The notes beneath the pieces are model-generated. The model had not been told where the DNA came from, ran no database searches, and saw only the letters and a list, made by a program, of their open reading frames with translations. DNA of 64,000 bases, from positions 142,082,241-142,146,240 of the forward strand of contig CM043945.1 in NCBI GenBank assembly GCA_014529385.2, given 5' to 3'. Shown here in pieces: positions 24,109-36,292 of the stretch; the stretch's first letter is position 1; each line of letters starts with the position of its first letter. Source of the DNA: Adiantum capillus-veneris. Lineage: Eukaryota > Streptophyta > Polypodiopsida > Polypodiales > Pteridaceae. Position numbers and translations under genes: made by a program.

Positions 24109-25730
24109 ATGAATCTAGAAACATCGGCAGATGAAACCACTAGCGAATCTTCTAGTTCTGAGGAGGAGACCACATCCACCGACGAAAGTGACAGTTCCAT
24201 TGATGTGATGGGTATCATTATGAAGGATCCACAAAGGGTAAGCATAACTCGTGATCCATCACCAAAAGGGAAACCCAATGAAGAGGAGAGAAAATCACCT
24301 GGCCTAGGAGGAAGTAGGGTGAAGGGTATGTTGTTTACGGAATTAACACTTGAGGAGAAAGATAGTTTTTTGCAAATGTTGATGGGATTTCCTAACCTGT
24401 TCATTGAAAACTATGAAAGAATCACAGGCATTACAGTGGTGGAACATCATATTAAGCTGAAGGAAGGGGTAAACCCAGTTGTGCAAAAGCTACGACGACT
24501 GGGGGTCATACAAGAAAAGGCACTCTTGGCCGAGGTAAGGAAACTGCTGGAGGCGGGATTCATCTATCCTGTAGAAAACTCAGAATGGGTGTCACCTGTA
24601 GTGGTGACGCCTAAAAAGAATGGTAAGTGGAGGGTCTGTGTTGACTACAAACCACTAAATGCAGCTACAAAGAGAGACCACTTTCCTCTCCCTTTCTTGG
24701 ATGAAATTCTGAATGAAGTAGCGGGTTTTGAATGCTATATCGTATGTGATGGTTATTCAGGATACTTTCAAATACGCATAGCCTTGGAAAATTAGCTAAA
24801 AACCACTTTTATCACGCCATGGGGTTGTTTTGCATACAGGGTTATGCCATTTGGTCTCACAAATGCACCTACCACATTCGAAAGATATGTCACATATGTT
24901 TTTCAACCATTCTTTGGAACATCCATAAGAGTGTTCATTGATGATTTTTGTATATATAGCTCCCGTATTTCACATTTAGAAAAGGTAACTGAAGGTTTGG
25001 CCAGGTTGCAGAGCCTAGGTGGGCAACTTAATGTGGATAAATGTCACATTGGGGAGAGGAAAGTCATTCTACTAGGCCATGAAATTTCAGCAAGAGGTAT
25101 CAACGCCGACCCAAGTAAGGTGTCCGCACTCATAGCCCTACCTTCACCAACGACCGCACGTCAACTGGTCTCTTTTCTACAGAAGGTGAGGTACTTAAGT
25201 AGATTCATACATCTACTATCACAACTTGTTCTACCACTGCAACAACTCACTCAAAGATCAATTTTCACTTGGGACGAGGAAAGCGAACATCACTACAACA
25301 AGGTAAAGGAGGTCTTAGCCACTCTGCCAACTATCTCACCACCTAAGTGGGATGAAAAATTCTATGTCACCTCAAGTGTTGGTGATGACTCATTGGGGGC
25401 TGTGCTACTCCAAAAGGATACGACGAAATCTTTCATGAGGCCAATCTACTTCTCTAGTCGAATGATGACATCAGGAGAGAAAGGTTTCACCCATGTGGAA
25501 CACTTAGTCCTAGCTCTTAGATTTGCAACTACAAAGTTTAGGTCATATTTGCTGCCTAAGCAATTTGTGATTCTAACCACGGATGAAATATTTTCCTATG
25601 TTGTACAACACATGGATGTGTCTGCTAGAATTACTAAATGTCTAGTTCGTCTGCAAGAGTTTGACTACACGGTACAGGTAGAAAGCACGACAAGGGTAAG
25701 TTTGGGGGGACTTATGACCTACCAAGTCTT
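24109..25730 (+). pseudogene. G2 reverse transcriptase and RNase H, fossil
   Basis: An acidic, Ser/Glu-rich spacer (24,109-24,210) leads into RT: KLRRLGVIQEKALL, WVSPVVVTPKKNGKWRVCVD (about 24,587-24,650), MPFGLTNAPTTF (24,844-24,880) and the active site FIDD at 24,934-24,945. RNase H follows (DDSLGAVLLQ, RPIYFSSRMM, KFRSYLLPKQFVILTTD). The family role is element cDNA synthesis. Confidence 0.9.
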
Positions 25731-25789
25731 TGAAGGGAAGGAGAAGCAATCTAAGGAAGGAGAAGTCCGATTACCTCCAGTACCACCGA

Positions 25790-26200
25790 TGGTAGAAGGA
25801 GCATACTCTCTCTACTTTGATGGAGCCTACAAGCGAGCGTCCGACAAAGCAGTTGCAGGCATAGTGGTCTTTGATGACAAAGGGACAAAGGTATTTTCGT
25901 TGGGCCAATTGTTAGATTCACATTCTAACAATGAAGCTGAGTATGCAGCACTAACCAAGGGTCTACAATGGTGTGTCTCGCAAGGTGTACAACGCCTTAA
26001 TGTATTTGGGGATGCTCTACTTCTGGTAAGGCAAGTAAATGGAGCATGGACATGCAAGAATCCTAGTTTAAGGACTCACTTAAGTGGTGTAAAAACCTTG
26101 TTGGGTAAGTTTGAAGAAGTTCAAATACACCATATCCCAAGGGCTCAAAACCAAGAAGTAGATGCCCTAGCAAGTGAAAGACTACAGGAAGTGGTGGTTG
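25790..26200 (+). pseudogene. G2 second (archaeal-type) RNase H domain, fossil
   Basis: YSLYFDGAYKRASDKAVAG (about 25,804-25,860), NNEAEYAALTKGLQW (about 25,926-25,970), NVFGDALLLVRQVNG and HHIPRAQNQEVDALA show the D, E, D and terminal D positions of the RNase H fold. This duplicated RNase H marks the Tat lineage. Confidence 0.85.
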
Positions 26201-26329
26201 GAGCAATAAAACTAAAGCTCCCTCTATTTCAAGGAAGTGATGCCTTGCCTGACATCATGCATTTTTTGGAAACAGGGGAATGCCCATCAGATTTAACAAA
26301 GGGATAGAATCAATGGCTGACGCGGAAGG

Positions 26330-27460
26330 CCACAAGGTATCGACTCATCAATGACGGTTTGTACTGTAAGGGTAAGGACCAAATACTTAGGAAGGTCCCT
26401 CTCTCTCAGGAAATCACGGGAGTAATTGCTAGTTGTCACGACGGGGTTTGTGGTGGTCACTTTGCCCTAGACATAACAAGTAGGAAAATATTGCAGGCAG
26501 GCTTCATATGGCCTAGCCTCAACCGTGATGTACACCACTGGTGCAAAACTTGTAAGTTGTGTCAAAAGGCCGGCACTAGGTCACTTATGCCTGAACCACA
26601 GACACCTATTCTCTCATATGGCCCATTTGAAAAATGGGGTATCGATGTCATTGGGCCATTACCTAGGGCCAACGCAAGAAAATTCTACATTATCATGGGG
26701 GTCGACTACATGACTAGATGGGCAGAGGCTACAGCCACCACTAGAATCACAGCGGTAGAGGTAGCTAAATTTATCTACGAGCACATATGCTGTAGGTTTG
26801 GCACACCTTTAGAGATCATCTCTGATAGAGGGCCAGGTTTCAGAGCAGACTTGGTAGGAGAATTAATGTAGAAACTGGGCATTACAAGGAGGCACTCTTC
26901 ACCATATTACCCTCAATGTAATGGCCTAGTTGAAAAGGTAAATGGAATGGTTTCTAAAATTATTACCAAGCAAGTAAACAATCATCCTGGAGCCTGGGAT
27001 AAGTATCTACTACCAGCTTTATGGGCCTACAGAACTTCATTTTGTACATCCTTGGGATTCACACCGTATCATCTAGTATTTGGTAAGGAAGCAATCTTGC
27101 CCATTGAAGTGCAACTACAAAGTCTCAGAGTAATGGCAAGCCAGCTTCAACAGCCCAACATGCATTTGAGAGATCACATCATCAACTTGGAAAGACTGTA
27201 GCTGGACAGAGAAGAAGCAATAAATTATTATGTAGCACAAGCAGAGCATAGACGGCTTAGCTTTAAAGAGCATCTCCGGAAAAAAGAATTGAAGAAAGGA
27301 ATGTTGGTGCTCCGCTACGACAATCGCTTCGACACATGCAAGGATAAGAAACTCCTACTCCGATGGGAAGGTCCTTTCATCGTCAAAAAAAAGTATGCCA
27401 ATGGAAGCTACCAGCTTATGGAGGCTGATGGAAAACTTCATAAAACGAGGGTAAATGGTT
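26330..27460 (+). pseudogene. G2 integrase, fossil
   Basis: N-terminal zinc region: ASCHDGVCGGHFALD, then HHWCKTCKLCQKA (about 26,425-26,565). Core: KWGIDVIGPLP, VDYMTRWAEAT, IISDRGPGF and the SPYYPQCNGLVEK block. C-terminal part: GLTPYHLVFG-like and YDNRFDTC...RWEGPFIVK (about 27,310-27,385), ending near 27,590. A few breaks are present. Confidence 0.88.
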
Positions 27461-27593
27461 GACGACTTAAACCTTATTTTCTTCGATTTGACCAGGCTCC
27501 ACCAATTGACATTCCAGATGAGGACACACCATCAGCCGCCATTTCCGACGATAATGATCAAACAGATGAGCTAGAGACATGAATGCCTCTAGC

Positions 27594-27610
27594 CAAAAGG
27601 GGAGGGCTAA
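27594..27610 (+). other. G2 polypurine tract
   Basis: CAAAAGGGGAGGGCTAA lies directly before the LTR start TGATGGGGGC. Confidence 0.78.
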
Positions 27611-28444
27611 TGATGGGGGCTTTTCACAAGCCAAGCTCCCATACCCCCCTTCTCTTGTCCCCACCCCATGAAAACCCCCTCTTAGGGAGGGAGTGATAAA
27701 AGGCATTGGAAAAAGTAAGAAAAAAATAAAGTATGATTATGTAAATATATAAGAAAGGTAAAATAGGCCACCTCATGCCTGCGGGGTAGCCCATCCCCAC
27801 CTTGCCTCCTTTTTTCTTCAGTGTTGCCCTGCCGTGTGTCCCTTTTCCTCTCCTCCACTCAAAAGGTCAACCCCCTCTCTCTTCCCCTTGTCTTTTCTCC
27901 TTTCTCTCTCCCCTCAAGCTACCCCACCTCTCACCAATAATGCATTATAACTCACCAATAATGCACCCTAACTCACATCCAACTTACCCTATCTTCCAAA
28001 ATAGTATACCCCACCCCCTCTTTCTCTCTCCTATCATATCCCATGACCCAAATGCCCCCCTCTCTCTCTAAAGGGCGCCATGTCTCTTGTCTTGTAGCCA
28101 AATAACCTCCCCCACACTCACACACACTCAGTTTCACTGAAAAAAGGTGCCCACATACCCATCCCCACCCGGTGGTTACCTAATTTTTCTTGTGTTCACA
28201 CACATCTGCACACAAATTCACCTCTGAACACACTCCCCTCTCTCCCCTCTTGTAATTACTTTATTCTCCATGTCACCTCTCACTTTTTTTCATCAACCCA
28301 TCTCTCTCTCTTAGTCTCTCTCTCATGAGACTGCTGTTCTGGCACATATACACACAGCTAGACAGGTGGGGCCCACAGTCACATGGCCTATGTAGATAAT
28401 GATTTCTTCATTTCTAAATTCTAGAATTCCTCCCCCCTCCTCCC

Positions 28445-28454
28445 CTATATAAAG
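28445..28454 (+). promoter_or_regulatory. TATA box in G2 right LTR
   Basis: CTATATAAAG, the same context as in the left LTR. Confidence 0.6.
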
Positions 28455-28527
28455 AGGGGTCACCATCACACTAAATACACACACACAACATCACCAAAGA
28501 ACACACTACGCACTGTGTGTGCCTAGT

Positions 28528-28627
<100 letters not shown>

Positions 28628-29015
28628 CCACACCATCACCATCACCGCAATCACCATGTTTGTCTTGAGCATGACTTCTACACCCTTGGCTATGGAAGAT
28701 GAAGGGCAACTAAATGAAGTATGATGGCTATAACCCTCGTGCGAGTCTTCGCCATCAACTCCCACATATCCGCCATGTGCTCTACCACTCTCTCCCTTCT
28801 CATTCCCCTAGCCTATGCTCCCCATTTCATCGCCTTATTCTCTAAATAAAGCTTGAGGTTTTGTGAGTACGTTTTCTTGCAATGTTTTGCCCATGTGAGG
28901 TGTGCGGAATCGCCACCTAATCTTGTGTTTGGAGTGAGCTTGTGTATGTGTGAACGGTGTGCGGATTCGCCATCCTTTTGTGGTGCCTAAGTACTAAGCC
29001 GCTATACCCCCTCCC

Positions 29016-29018
<3 letters not shown>

Positions 29019-29098
<80 letters not shown>

Positions 29099-29108
29099 CA
29101 CACACACA
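29019..29108. repeat. (CT)n(CA)n compound microsatellite in G2 right LTR
   Basis: CT repeats followed by CA repeats. The homologous tract in the left LTR is at 17,820-17,894. Confidence 0.97.
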
Positions 29109-29325
29109 CTTGATCTCATTCCCTTTCCTCTTCATCATTACTCCCAAGCATCCATCTCTGTTGAATGAAAACTTTGTTATGGTGGTGTGTTGTTTGCGTC
29201 CTAGCCGCTGAAGCTAGGTGGTGCCCCTGTTTGCTTTACCATGACAGGCTCGAGGCGCTCAATTTGGTCCCCGGTGTTTTAGAGGCCGTCGGGGGTTCGG
29301 GGTTCGCTTTGCTCCCGTCAACAGC

Positions 29326-29343
29326 TCCTCCGAGGGGGCACTA
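29326..29343 (-). other. Y' primer-binding site
   Basis: Read on the minus strand: TAGTGCCCCCTCGGAGGA, a close variant of the TGGTGCCCCC site of the other gypsy-type elements. It lies 5 nt from the LTR end. A copy occurs at 18,111-18,128 in the duplicated flank. Confidence 0.65.
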
Positions 29344-29348
29344 GAAGA

Positions 29349-30109
29349 TGGAGAGGGGGAAATGGGAACACACACAACACAATGCATCACTATAGCCTAG
29401 AGTATACACAACGTCCCAATCCACTAGAGTTCACCTTCAAAACTCGACACTGTCCGCAAGCAAACCACCATGTGCGCACGATCATACGCACACATGCTTT
29501 GTAATGCACCGAATAGACCCCATATTCCGATTTGCTCAAATCACAACCTTCCATACACACAAACTCTCTCTATCTCCCTTTGCACGGCAAACCTCGGGGG
29601 GACACACACGTTGACACACGCCCAAAAACACATGCACACAATCAGAGAACAGAAAGGGGAATGCTGTCAAGAGACAACAATGATGTCTTTCCTTTTATAT
29701 ACACAACCATCTACAACAAATTCCCTGCCGGCACAACCCTCGGCAACAAACCTCCACAGGCCAAAAAACCCTCTGGCCAAAAAAGCAGCACTAACAAAAA
29801 GACTAATGGCAAAAAGGCCCTCAAAATTCACGTTTATCCCCTTTGATAGGGGTGGCTGAGAGACCCAAAAAAATAAAATATGAGAGCTTCTCTAGTTCAT
29901 ACATTTCCACTTGAGCTCACATTAGAATTATCCTTGCATTGCACACTTGGTTCACTTCTTTTTTGGAAACAATTGCATGGTGCACCTCGCTTTTTTCCTT
30001 TGTCGACCCGGCTTGGCCGACAGCTTGCTCTTTGCACTTGCCCTTTGGCATACATTCCTTCTCTCACCTTCCTTCTTGGCCTTGACCCTTGGATGGCCTT
30101 TGACCCACT

Positions 30110-30157
<48 letters not shown>

Positions 30158-31328
30158 CTCCATGGGAGACCTCCCTTGCCTCATCACTAGCTATTGCGGG
30201 ACACACCAACACTAGCGACATCGCTAGTGGGGATATTTTACTCTTAAAAAATTGGGGGCCCCAACGGGCGCGCGGGAACCGAACTCTTGTTGGTGCCATG
30301 TCATCACTCTGTACCACCACCAACCCGCCATGTAGAATCACCAGCCATGGGCTAGGTGCTAGCGCGCCACCAGACGCCGTCCAAAACCGCGAGAGGAAGC
30401 CCCAAGCACCACCACGCTATAGTTATGCCATGCTATGGCCTATATAGACTGCACTACTGCCTCCCATTTTTGCATGTGGGATTAGCCACGTGCCACATGG
30501 CATGCTGCAAGCACCCCACCCTTTGGGATGACCTTCAATGCCCAAAATAATCCCCTCATACTCATTTTTTTCCCTTGCTTTTCGTGGCTGCCATCTGTCA
30601 CCTGGTGGTCCGATTCCCAAGCCATCAAGGCCGATTGAAAGCTCACATAAATGCTAGATTTCATATGCAATCAATCATGAGCAAATGCACCCAACCTTCG
30701 GACTTCTATATCTTTTCGCTCTGGAATCTGTTTGACAAGCAGTCAATTCTTCTTAGCTCCATATATGCATAGCACCTTCTCAAACTCTATCAAGGCCCAA
30801 AAGAAACCAAATGGGACGACTCCCCAAGCGGTCAGATGGACACCAACCCGACCCCTGACAAAACTTCAAATGGCCATAACCTGCAATCCGTAGCTCTGAT
30901 CTGCAATTTGGAAAGATGGGTATGGTCCATAACTCAAGCACTAATCTTTTATACACTAGCATCCACTTGGGCTACCTGTCTCCAGCTACCTTGACCAACA
31001 AGAATCTACAACGCATTGCACCTTCAAACTCAAGTATCTTGGGCTTCGTAACTCTGTTTGATGAGTCGTTTGGACCTGCGCTTTCAACACTTCAAGATCT
31101 ACATTTCTAGGCCCAAAGGCTGCACCTTGAACCTCCCTTATATGCTCCTCAAACTAGCCCTCTTTGGAGCCTTTCTTGGCCTATAAATCGCATCAACCAT
31201 ACATATCCGTTCCTACTTGTCTACCCATGATCTTTGTAGCTGCTCTAGCCCTTTTCCACGCGTCGTCTAGCCTGCACATACTTGCACATGCCATCTTCTA
31301 TGGTCGACCAACTTTGATTGCACCAATG
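29349..31328 (-). repeat. Y' 5' LTR
   Basis: On the minus strand it runs from about 31,328 (start resembling TTGGTGCAATC) to ...CTCCA at 29,349. It contains a (CT)n tract (30,113-30,154) and the dyad at 30,210-30,229. A near-identical copy is 18,134-20,140 and a more diverged one 13,511-15,267. The LTR is related to that of Z. Confidence 0.82.
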
Positions 31329-31332
31329 TATT

Positions 31333-32640
31333 AACAGACCTTTGCCAAAAAATCAAAGAAGAGATAGAAAAACTCAAGGAAGTAGAGTTTATCTATGAGA
31401 TAGAACAAAATGATTGGGTATCACCAATCGTTGTGGTGCCTTAAAAAAATGGAAAACTCAGTGTGTGTGTAAATCTAAAAAAAGTAAACTCTGCCACTAT
31501 ACAAGATAGCTATCCTCTTCCCATCATTGATCACGTACTAGAACGAGTAGCTGCCAAGGAAGCTTATAGATTTTTAGGTGGCTTCTCTGGGTACTACCAA
31601 CTGACAATAGATCCCAAGGACCAACATAAAACAACCTTTGTTAGAGAATGGGAAATTTTTGCCTATAGATTCATGCCCTTTGGCTTGACCAATGCACCAA
31701 CAACATTCCAAAGTCTGATGAGCCATGCCTTTGAAGAATATCTATGAAATTTATTAGAAGTATACATGGATGACTGTGTGCACTCCACCAAACAAGAAAG
31801 TCATTTTGAGCATTTAGGATGTGTTTTTAAGAAATGTCTCTTATATAGGATTTTCCTAAATCCTAAAAAATGTGTTTTTATGGTTAGACAAGGAAAAATT
31901 CTTGGACATATTCTGCATAAGAATGGCATAGACATAGACATGGAAAGAATAGCAGTTATTGCTGAGATGGCTAGACCAACAACATTCAGATGGGTTCGGG
32001 CATTTATGGGACATTGTGGTTATTATCAGAGATTTATCTACATGTATGTTGTGATTGCTAAGCCCATTTATAACCTTATCACTCATTTTGAATGGACCAA
32101 CGAATATGAAGAGTCATTTCAAAAGCTAAAGTAAGCTTTGACCTCAGCATTTATACTGAAAGCTCCCAACTAGGACAAATTATTTTATGTACACGTTGAT
32201 GCTTCAAGTGTTTCTATAGGCTGTATCTTAGCTCATCCCAGGAGAGGGGACCATGGATTTTCCTATCTCCTATGCTAGCCAACAATGAAACCTGTTAGAA
32301 AAACATTATACAACCACGAAAAGAGAAGGCCTTGGTATGGTGAAATCGGTCAAGAGATTCCGACACTACTTATTATCCAACAAGTTTTTCCTTTTTGTAG
32401 ACCATCAAGCCTTACTCGATTTGGTAAACAAACCCTACCATACTAGAACGATAGTAAGATGGTTCATCATCCTACTGGAATTGGACTTCACATTGGTGGT
32501 TAAAAAAGGCACCACACACCAAAGAGCGGATCATATGTCGAGACTTACAACAGGGGAAGTAACTAAGGGGGTAGACGATCATTTGCCAGATGCATATTTT
32601 TTCTCTATGGAAATGGTTCCAAGATGGTCAGAAGAACATG
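31333..32640 (+). pseudogene. Y" reverse transcriptase and RNase H, fossil
   Basis: Visible RT blocks: VEFIYEIEQNDWVSPIVVVP, DSYPLPIIDHVLERVA, GGFSGYYQLTIDPKDQHKTT, MPFGLTNAPTTFQ (about 31,672-31,710) and YMDDC near 31,763-31,777. RNase H follows at about 32,150-32,560 (RFRHYLLSNKF, VDHQALL, RADHMSRL). This is standard gypsy RT/RNase H. No second RNase H of the Tat type was seen. Confidence 0.85.
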
Positions 32641-32779
32641 TGACCCTAATGACCATCGTGGAAGTAGATTCTTAAATACCAATTCCCATTACACCATGAT
32701 CGATTGAGAAATCTTCATTGTATCAATTGTTTGTTGGATGGTTGTATTGGAAAAACAAATATGGAATCCTTCTCTTGTG

Positions 32780-33128
32780 CATGAATCCTGAGGAACAAGA
32801 AGCCTACTTGAGTCAAGCACATACCACAATAGTTGGACTACAATTTGCACAAGACCAAACCTTATAACAATTAACTTGGTTGGGGGTTTATTGGCCCACT
32901 ATGAACAAGGACATTCATCAATATGTGAATAAATGCCCTCAATGTAAAGTAAAAGACGCCATACCCCATGCCACATTATTCCACATTGTAGCCACACCAC
33001 AGTGGAGTGGTTATCTGGTAGAATATCTCATCAACAGAACCTTTCCAAAAAACATGAGTAACAGACGAAGGAGGGAAATAGAAATGGAAGCCACCAACTA
33101 CATCTTGATTAGAAACCATCTCTATTGA
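32780..33128 (+). pseudogene. Y" extra H2C2-like module before integrase, fossil
   Basis: Text reads EEQEAYLSQAHTTIVGLQF, then LGVYWPTMNKDIHQYVNKCPQC (C-x2-C at 32,933-32,947), then a linker with NRTFPKNMSNRRRREIE and LIRNHLY. The pattern is like an integrase N-terminal zinc domain, but a second, canonical one follows at 33,180-33,325. The same extra module appears in the relative at 47,690-47,830. Confidence 0.55.
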
Positions 33129-33149
33129 CGAGGGAAAGACCAACATCTT

Positions 33150-34240
33150 AGACTGTGTGCAAATGAGGAGGAATATCTTCCTATTTTAGAACAAGCACAT
33201 GCGGGTATAGCAAGAGGTCACTTCTCTTATGAAACCACGTCCAAAGCTATATTGATGGCAGGCATCTGGTGGCCAACTTTATCTGTTGACGCAAAAGAGT
33301 TTGTTTGACGATGTGATGCATGTCAAAGAGCAAAAATGCTGACAAGGGTTGATAATATTCCATTGCGACCTATGATGGGAGCACAATTCTTTGATAAGTG
33401 GGTTATAGAATTCATAGGAACAATCCAACCACCAGCTTATAAAACTCAGGCACAATATATTACTATAGCCACAGATTACTTAACCAAGTGGGTTGAGGCA
33501 CGGGCCACAAGGAAGAACGATGCTAGAACCACTGTTTCATTCTTGTAGGAATGTGTATTCACTTGGTATGGACTTCCTATTCCTACTAAGCTTGTGAGTG
33601 ATAGCAGATTGCATTTCCTTAATCAGATGATAGAATATTTGTTAGGTGAGTTCATGGTAACCCATAATAAATCTGCTCCCTATCATCCTCAAGCAAATGG
33701 TCAAGCAGAATATACTAACAAAATTCTGAGCTCTATACTAACTAAAATTGTTAGTTTAGACATAACAATTGGGAAATGCATTTTCATTCTACCTTGGGCT
33801 TTTTGAATTTCCTTGAAAACAGCTTAGAACACGACTCCTTTTAATTTCTATGGTATGGATGCGATCTTGCCAATGGAATTCTTATTACCCACACTCATAG
33901 TTGCTACTACTGAGTTAGAATGGAAGGGACACGAATTGACGGAATGACTTGAAGATTTGGAATGATAAGATGAATAAAAATTAGTGGTCATTTCTCACAT
34001 CTATGCAAAAAAACAAAAACAATTCTTTGACTCACAATTGCTGACCAAAGTTTTCAAACCAGGGGACTTAGTCTTAGTATATTGCATTGAAACAACATGT
34101 ACCCAAATGCAAGAAAAAAGGGCATGGTCCTTTTGTCATTGAAGATGATTCACCGAGGGGTGCAATCAAGTTAGCTGCATTAGAAGGAGAAATTATTAAA
34201 AAATTTGATTAGTGGATGTCGGCTCCATAAATACAATCTT
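33150..34240 (+). pseudogene. Y" integrase, fossil
   Basis: Canonical zinc domain: EQAHAGIARGHFSYETT and ILMAGIWWPTL, then CDACQ at 33,312-33,326. Core blocks: FDKWVIEFIG, ATDYLTKWVEARAT, LVSDSRLHF and APYHPQANGQAEYTNKIL (about 33,676-33,730). The tail (34,040-34,240) is poorly preserved. Confidence 0.8.
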
Positions 34241-34469
34241 CCTTTGGCTAATGACATTTTGTAGAGAAGGCATGCAATGCAGCTAAGGAAAAAAGCTTAA
34301 ACAAAAACAGGTGATAGGCAAGGCTCTAGAGGAGGCTCGCATTCAAATTCTGAAATAGAAAGCTGCAAGGCAACCTGCTCTACAAGTTGTACTACTCAAT
34401 ACTTTCCAAGTTCAGCCCATAGCTGAGGATGAGGTAGAGACTAATGGATGGATGGTCTTGATATGCGGG

Positions 34470-34810
34470 TCAACATGAATTTAAAAGAGGGATACAAAGT
34501 CAAAGATTTATCGGACACGTGAGCTTGAGCCAATGTTGTCAATTACTCAGCTTATCTCAAGGCAACTACTCAACCACTTGAGTACTATCGAGCCACTAAC
34601 AAAGGATGTAACAAACGAATCACTCCAACACTAGGAAAAATTAACTTGAATATTATGGTTCATGGATTTTCCTGCCTGCATACCTTCATATGTATTGCGG
34701 ATGAACACATGAATGAATACCTAAGACTAGGGGTTCCATGGATGAGAACCTACAAAGAAGTACAAGATGGGATGCCCGAATGCAGGAACACACACTTAAA
34801 GGCGGACAAC
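34470..34810 (+). pseudogene. Retropepsin-like segment downstream of Y" integrase, fossil
   Basis: One frame gives LGKINLNIMVHGFSCLHTFI near 34,630-34,690 followed by YLRLGVPWMRTYKEVQDG (LGVPWM at 34,727-34,744). This resembles the C-terminal half of gypsy proteases (compare ILGRPWLMAMKAKQDW in G2). In known Ty3/gypsy elements the protease lies before RT, not after integrase. It could be a rearranged domain or the start of an adjacent fragment. Confidence 0.5.
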
Positions 34811-34860
34811 TAAGAATATCGGTATTGCATTGCTGTTATGAGCATACCAATGCGTTCACA

Positions 34861-35409
34861 AGTAAAATCTCTCTCTTTTAATGTAAGTTTCTTGTGATAA
34901 AGTGTACTTTTAATCGTGACCTTCTATGAGCCTTTTTTTGGTCCCTATGCACAATACATGCACTAAAACTGGATTTGGACCTTAGGGAAAGATAAAGCAT
35001 GTCTAGAGGAAGCGATAGAGCCCTTCTAGGACTAAAATTGAAAACCCTAAAATAGGTCCTTTACCTTATGTGTGATCTTGTCCAGGTGTCAGAAACAAAA
35101 TTTGAGCATATGAGAGTGTAGAGGATACCCTACCCATGCTAGATATTATGTTTCATTCCATTTGGAGACCTATAGCTACACAAATTTGTCTGGATAAGGT
35201 TGCGGCAAAGAAAGTAGCTTTTGGTATCTGGCAGACACTTGAGACTTAGATAAGTAGAAGCGACATAGACTTGGGTTTTTTGAGAGATTGGCTATTTCTT
35301 GTAGCCTTCATGTAGTAGTCAGGTGAGCTACAACCCACGGATTGACATTTTATGTCTGTGGTTCTCACTTTGCTAGCATTGATATGGTGTGGCTTGGCAG
35401 CCGGTCGAC
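34861..35409. other. No gene recognised
   Basis: No domain, repeat boundary or long frame is recognisable on either strand. It probably comprises the non-coding end of Y" or of G3. Confidence 0.5.
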
Positions 35410-36099
35410 ACCAAGCTTCTCTACCGATGCACGTAATAGTTTGCTCCCAAACCCCTATCCTCTATCAGAAACAAACACCCATGGTACTCCAAAGTGAAAA
35501 AATCTAAGACAGAATGAGCCACAACACTCGCATTTACCTCTTTCACTTAACCCACCAGGTGAGGTAGTCAATGGCTACCAAATATACTTCTTCCAACTCG
35601 CAGACTTAGGGAGGGGACTAATGGCATCTAATACCCACTTTTCAAAAGAAGTTTGGGCTACAATAGCTTCGTGTGACTCTGGTATTAGCCTCCTTTTCCC
35701 TATGGTCTGACATTCATGTCAAGTTTTACACCAATAATGTATATCACGTATTATTGAAGGCCACGAGAACCCTGCTCTTAACACTCAAAATAGCACCTGA
35801 TCGTTGCCTTGATGTCCAATTTCTCCATGGCATTGCTCCAACACTATGATTATCTCTTCCTTGTAAAGAACTCTCCGTAGAACTTCATCTCTTCCATGGG
35901 TCATCAGGTCTTCACCTATCAGAGTAAACCTACGATCCTTTTGCAGAACTCTTCTCTTTTGCAGCTTAGAGAGACCTTCTGAACATTGCCCTATATTTAG
36001 AAAATCATCCACCTTCTTTAAAGTTTCTCTTCCCATATACGCAACCGGTGTCACAGACAAACCTATAACGTGTACCTGCACCCTCTCATCACTGGCCAA
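35410..36099 (-). pseudogene. G3 integrase (partial), fossil
   Basis: Minus-strand text ETLKKVDDFLNIGQCSEGLS and LEQCHGEIGHQGNDQVLF (35,785-36,099) corresponds to G1 5,100-5,360. Weaker core similarity continues to about 35,410. Confidence 0.7.
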
Positions 36100-36292
36100 C
36101 TAGTCTACTTTCTAATTTTGTTCTCTCTCAATGTGTTTAAATTGGATCTCTTCAAAAAATCTATGCAGGTTTTTAATGGAAAAAAACCAATGCTTCAAAG
36201 AATCTTGCTTTACTTGCCATTGGCCTAAAATTTGTGACAACCAACAATGCATTACCTTTTACAATTAGCCTGAATATACTGAACTCCATGCA

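Larger units (their letters stand above)
31329..34860 (+). mobile_element. Y": Ty3/gypsy pol fragment of another lineage, broken
   Basis: RT starts at about 31,333, right after the Y' LTR, followed by RNase H, a zinc-finger-like module, integrase and a protease-like segment. The upstream part should lie on the far side of Y', outside the window. RT text differs clearly from G1-G3. Well over ten breaks. A partial second copy is 20,141-21,445 (duplication) and a diverged relative is 46,430-48,230. Confidence 0.82.
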
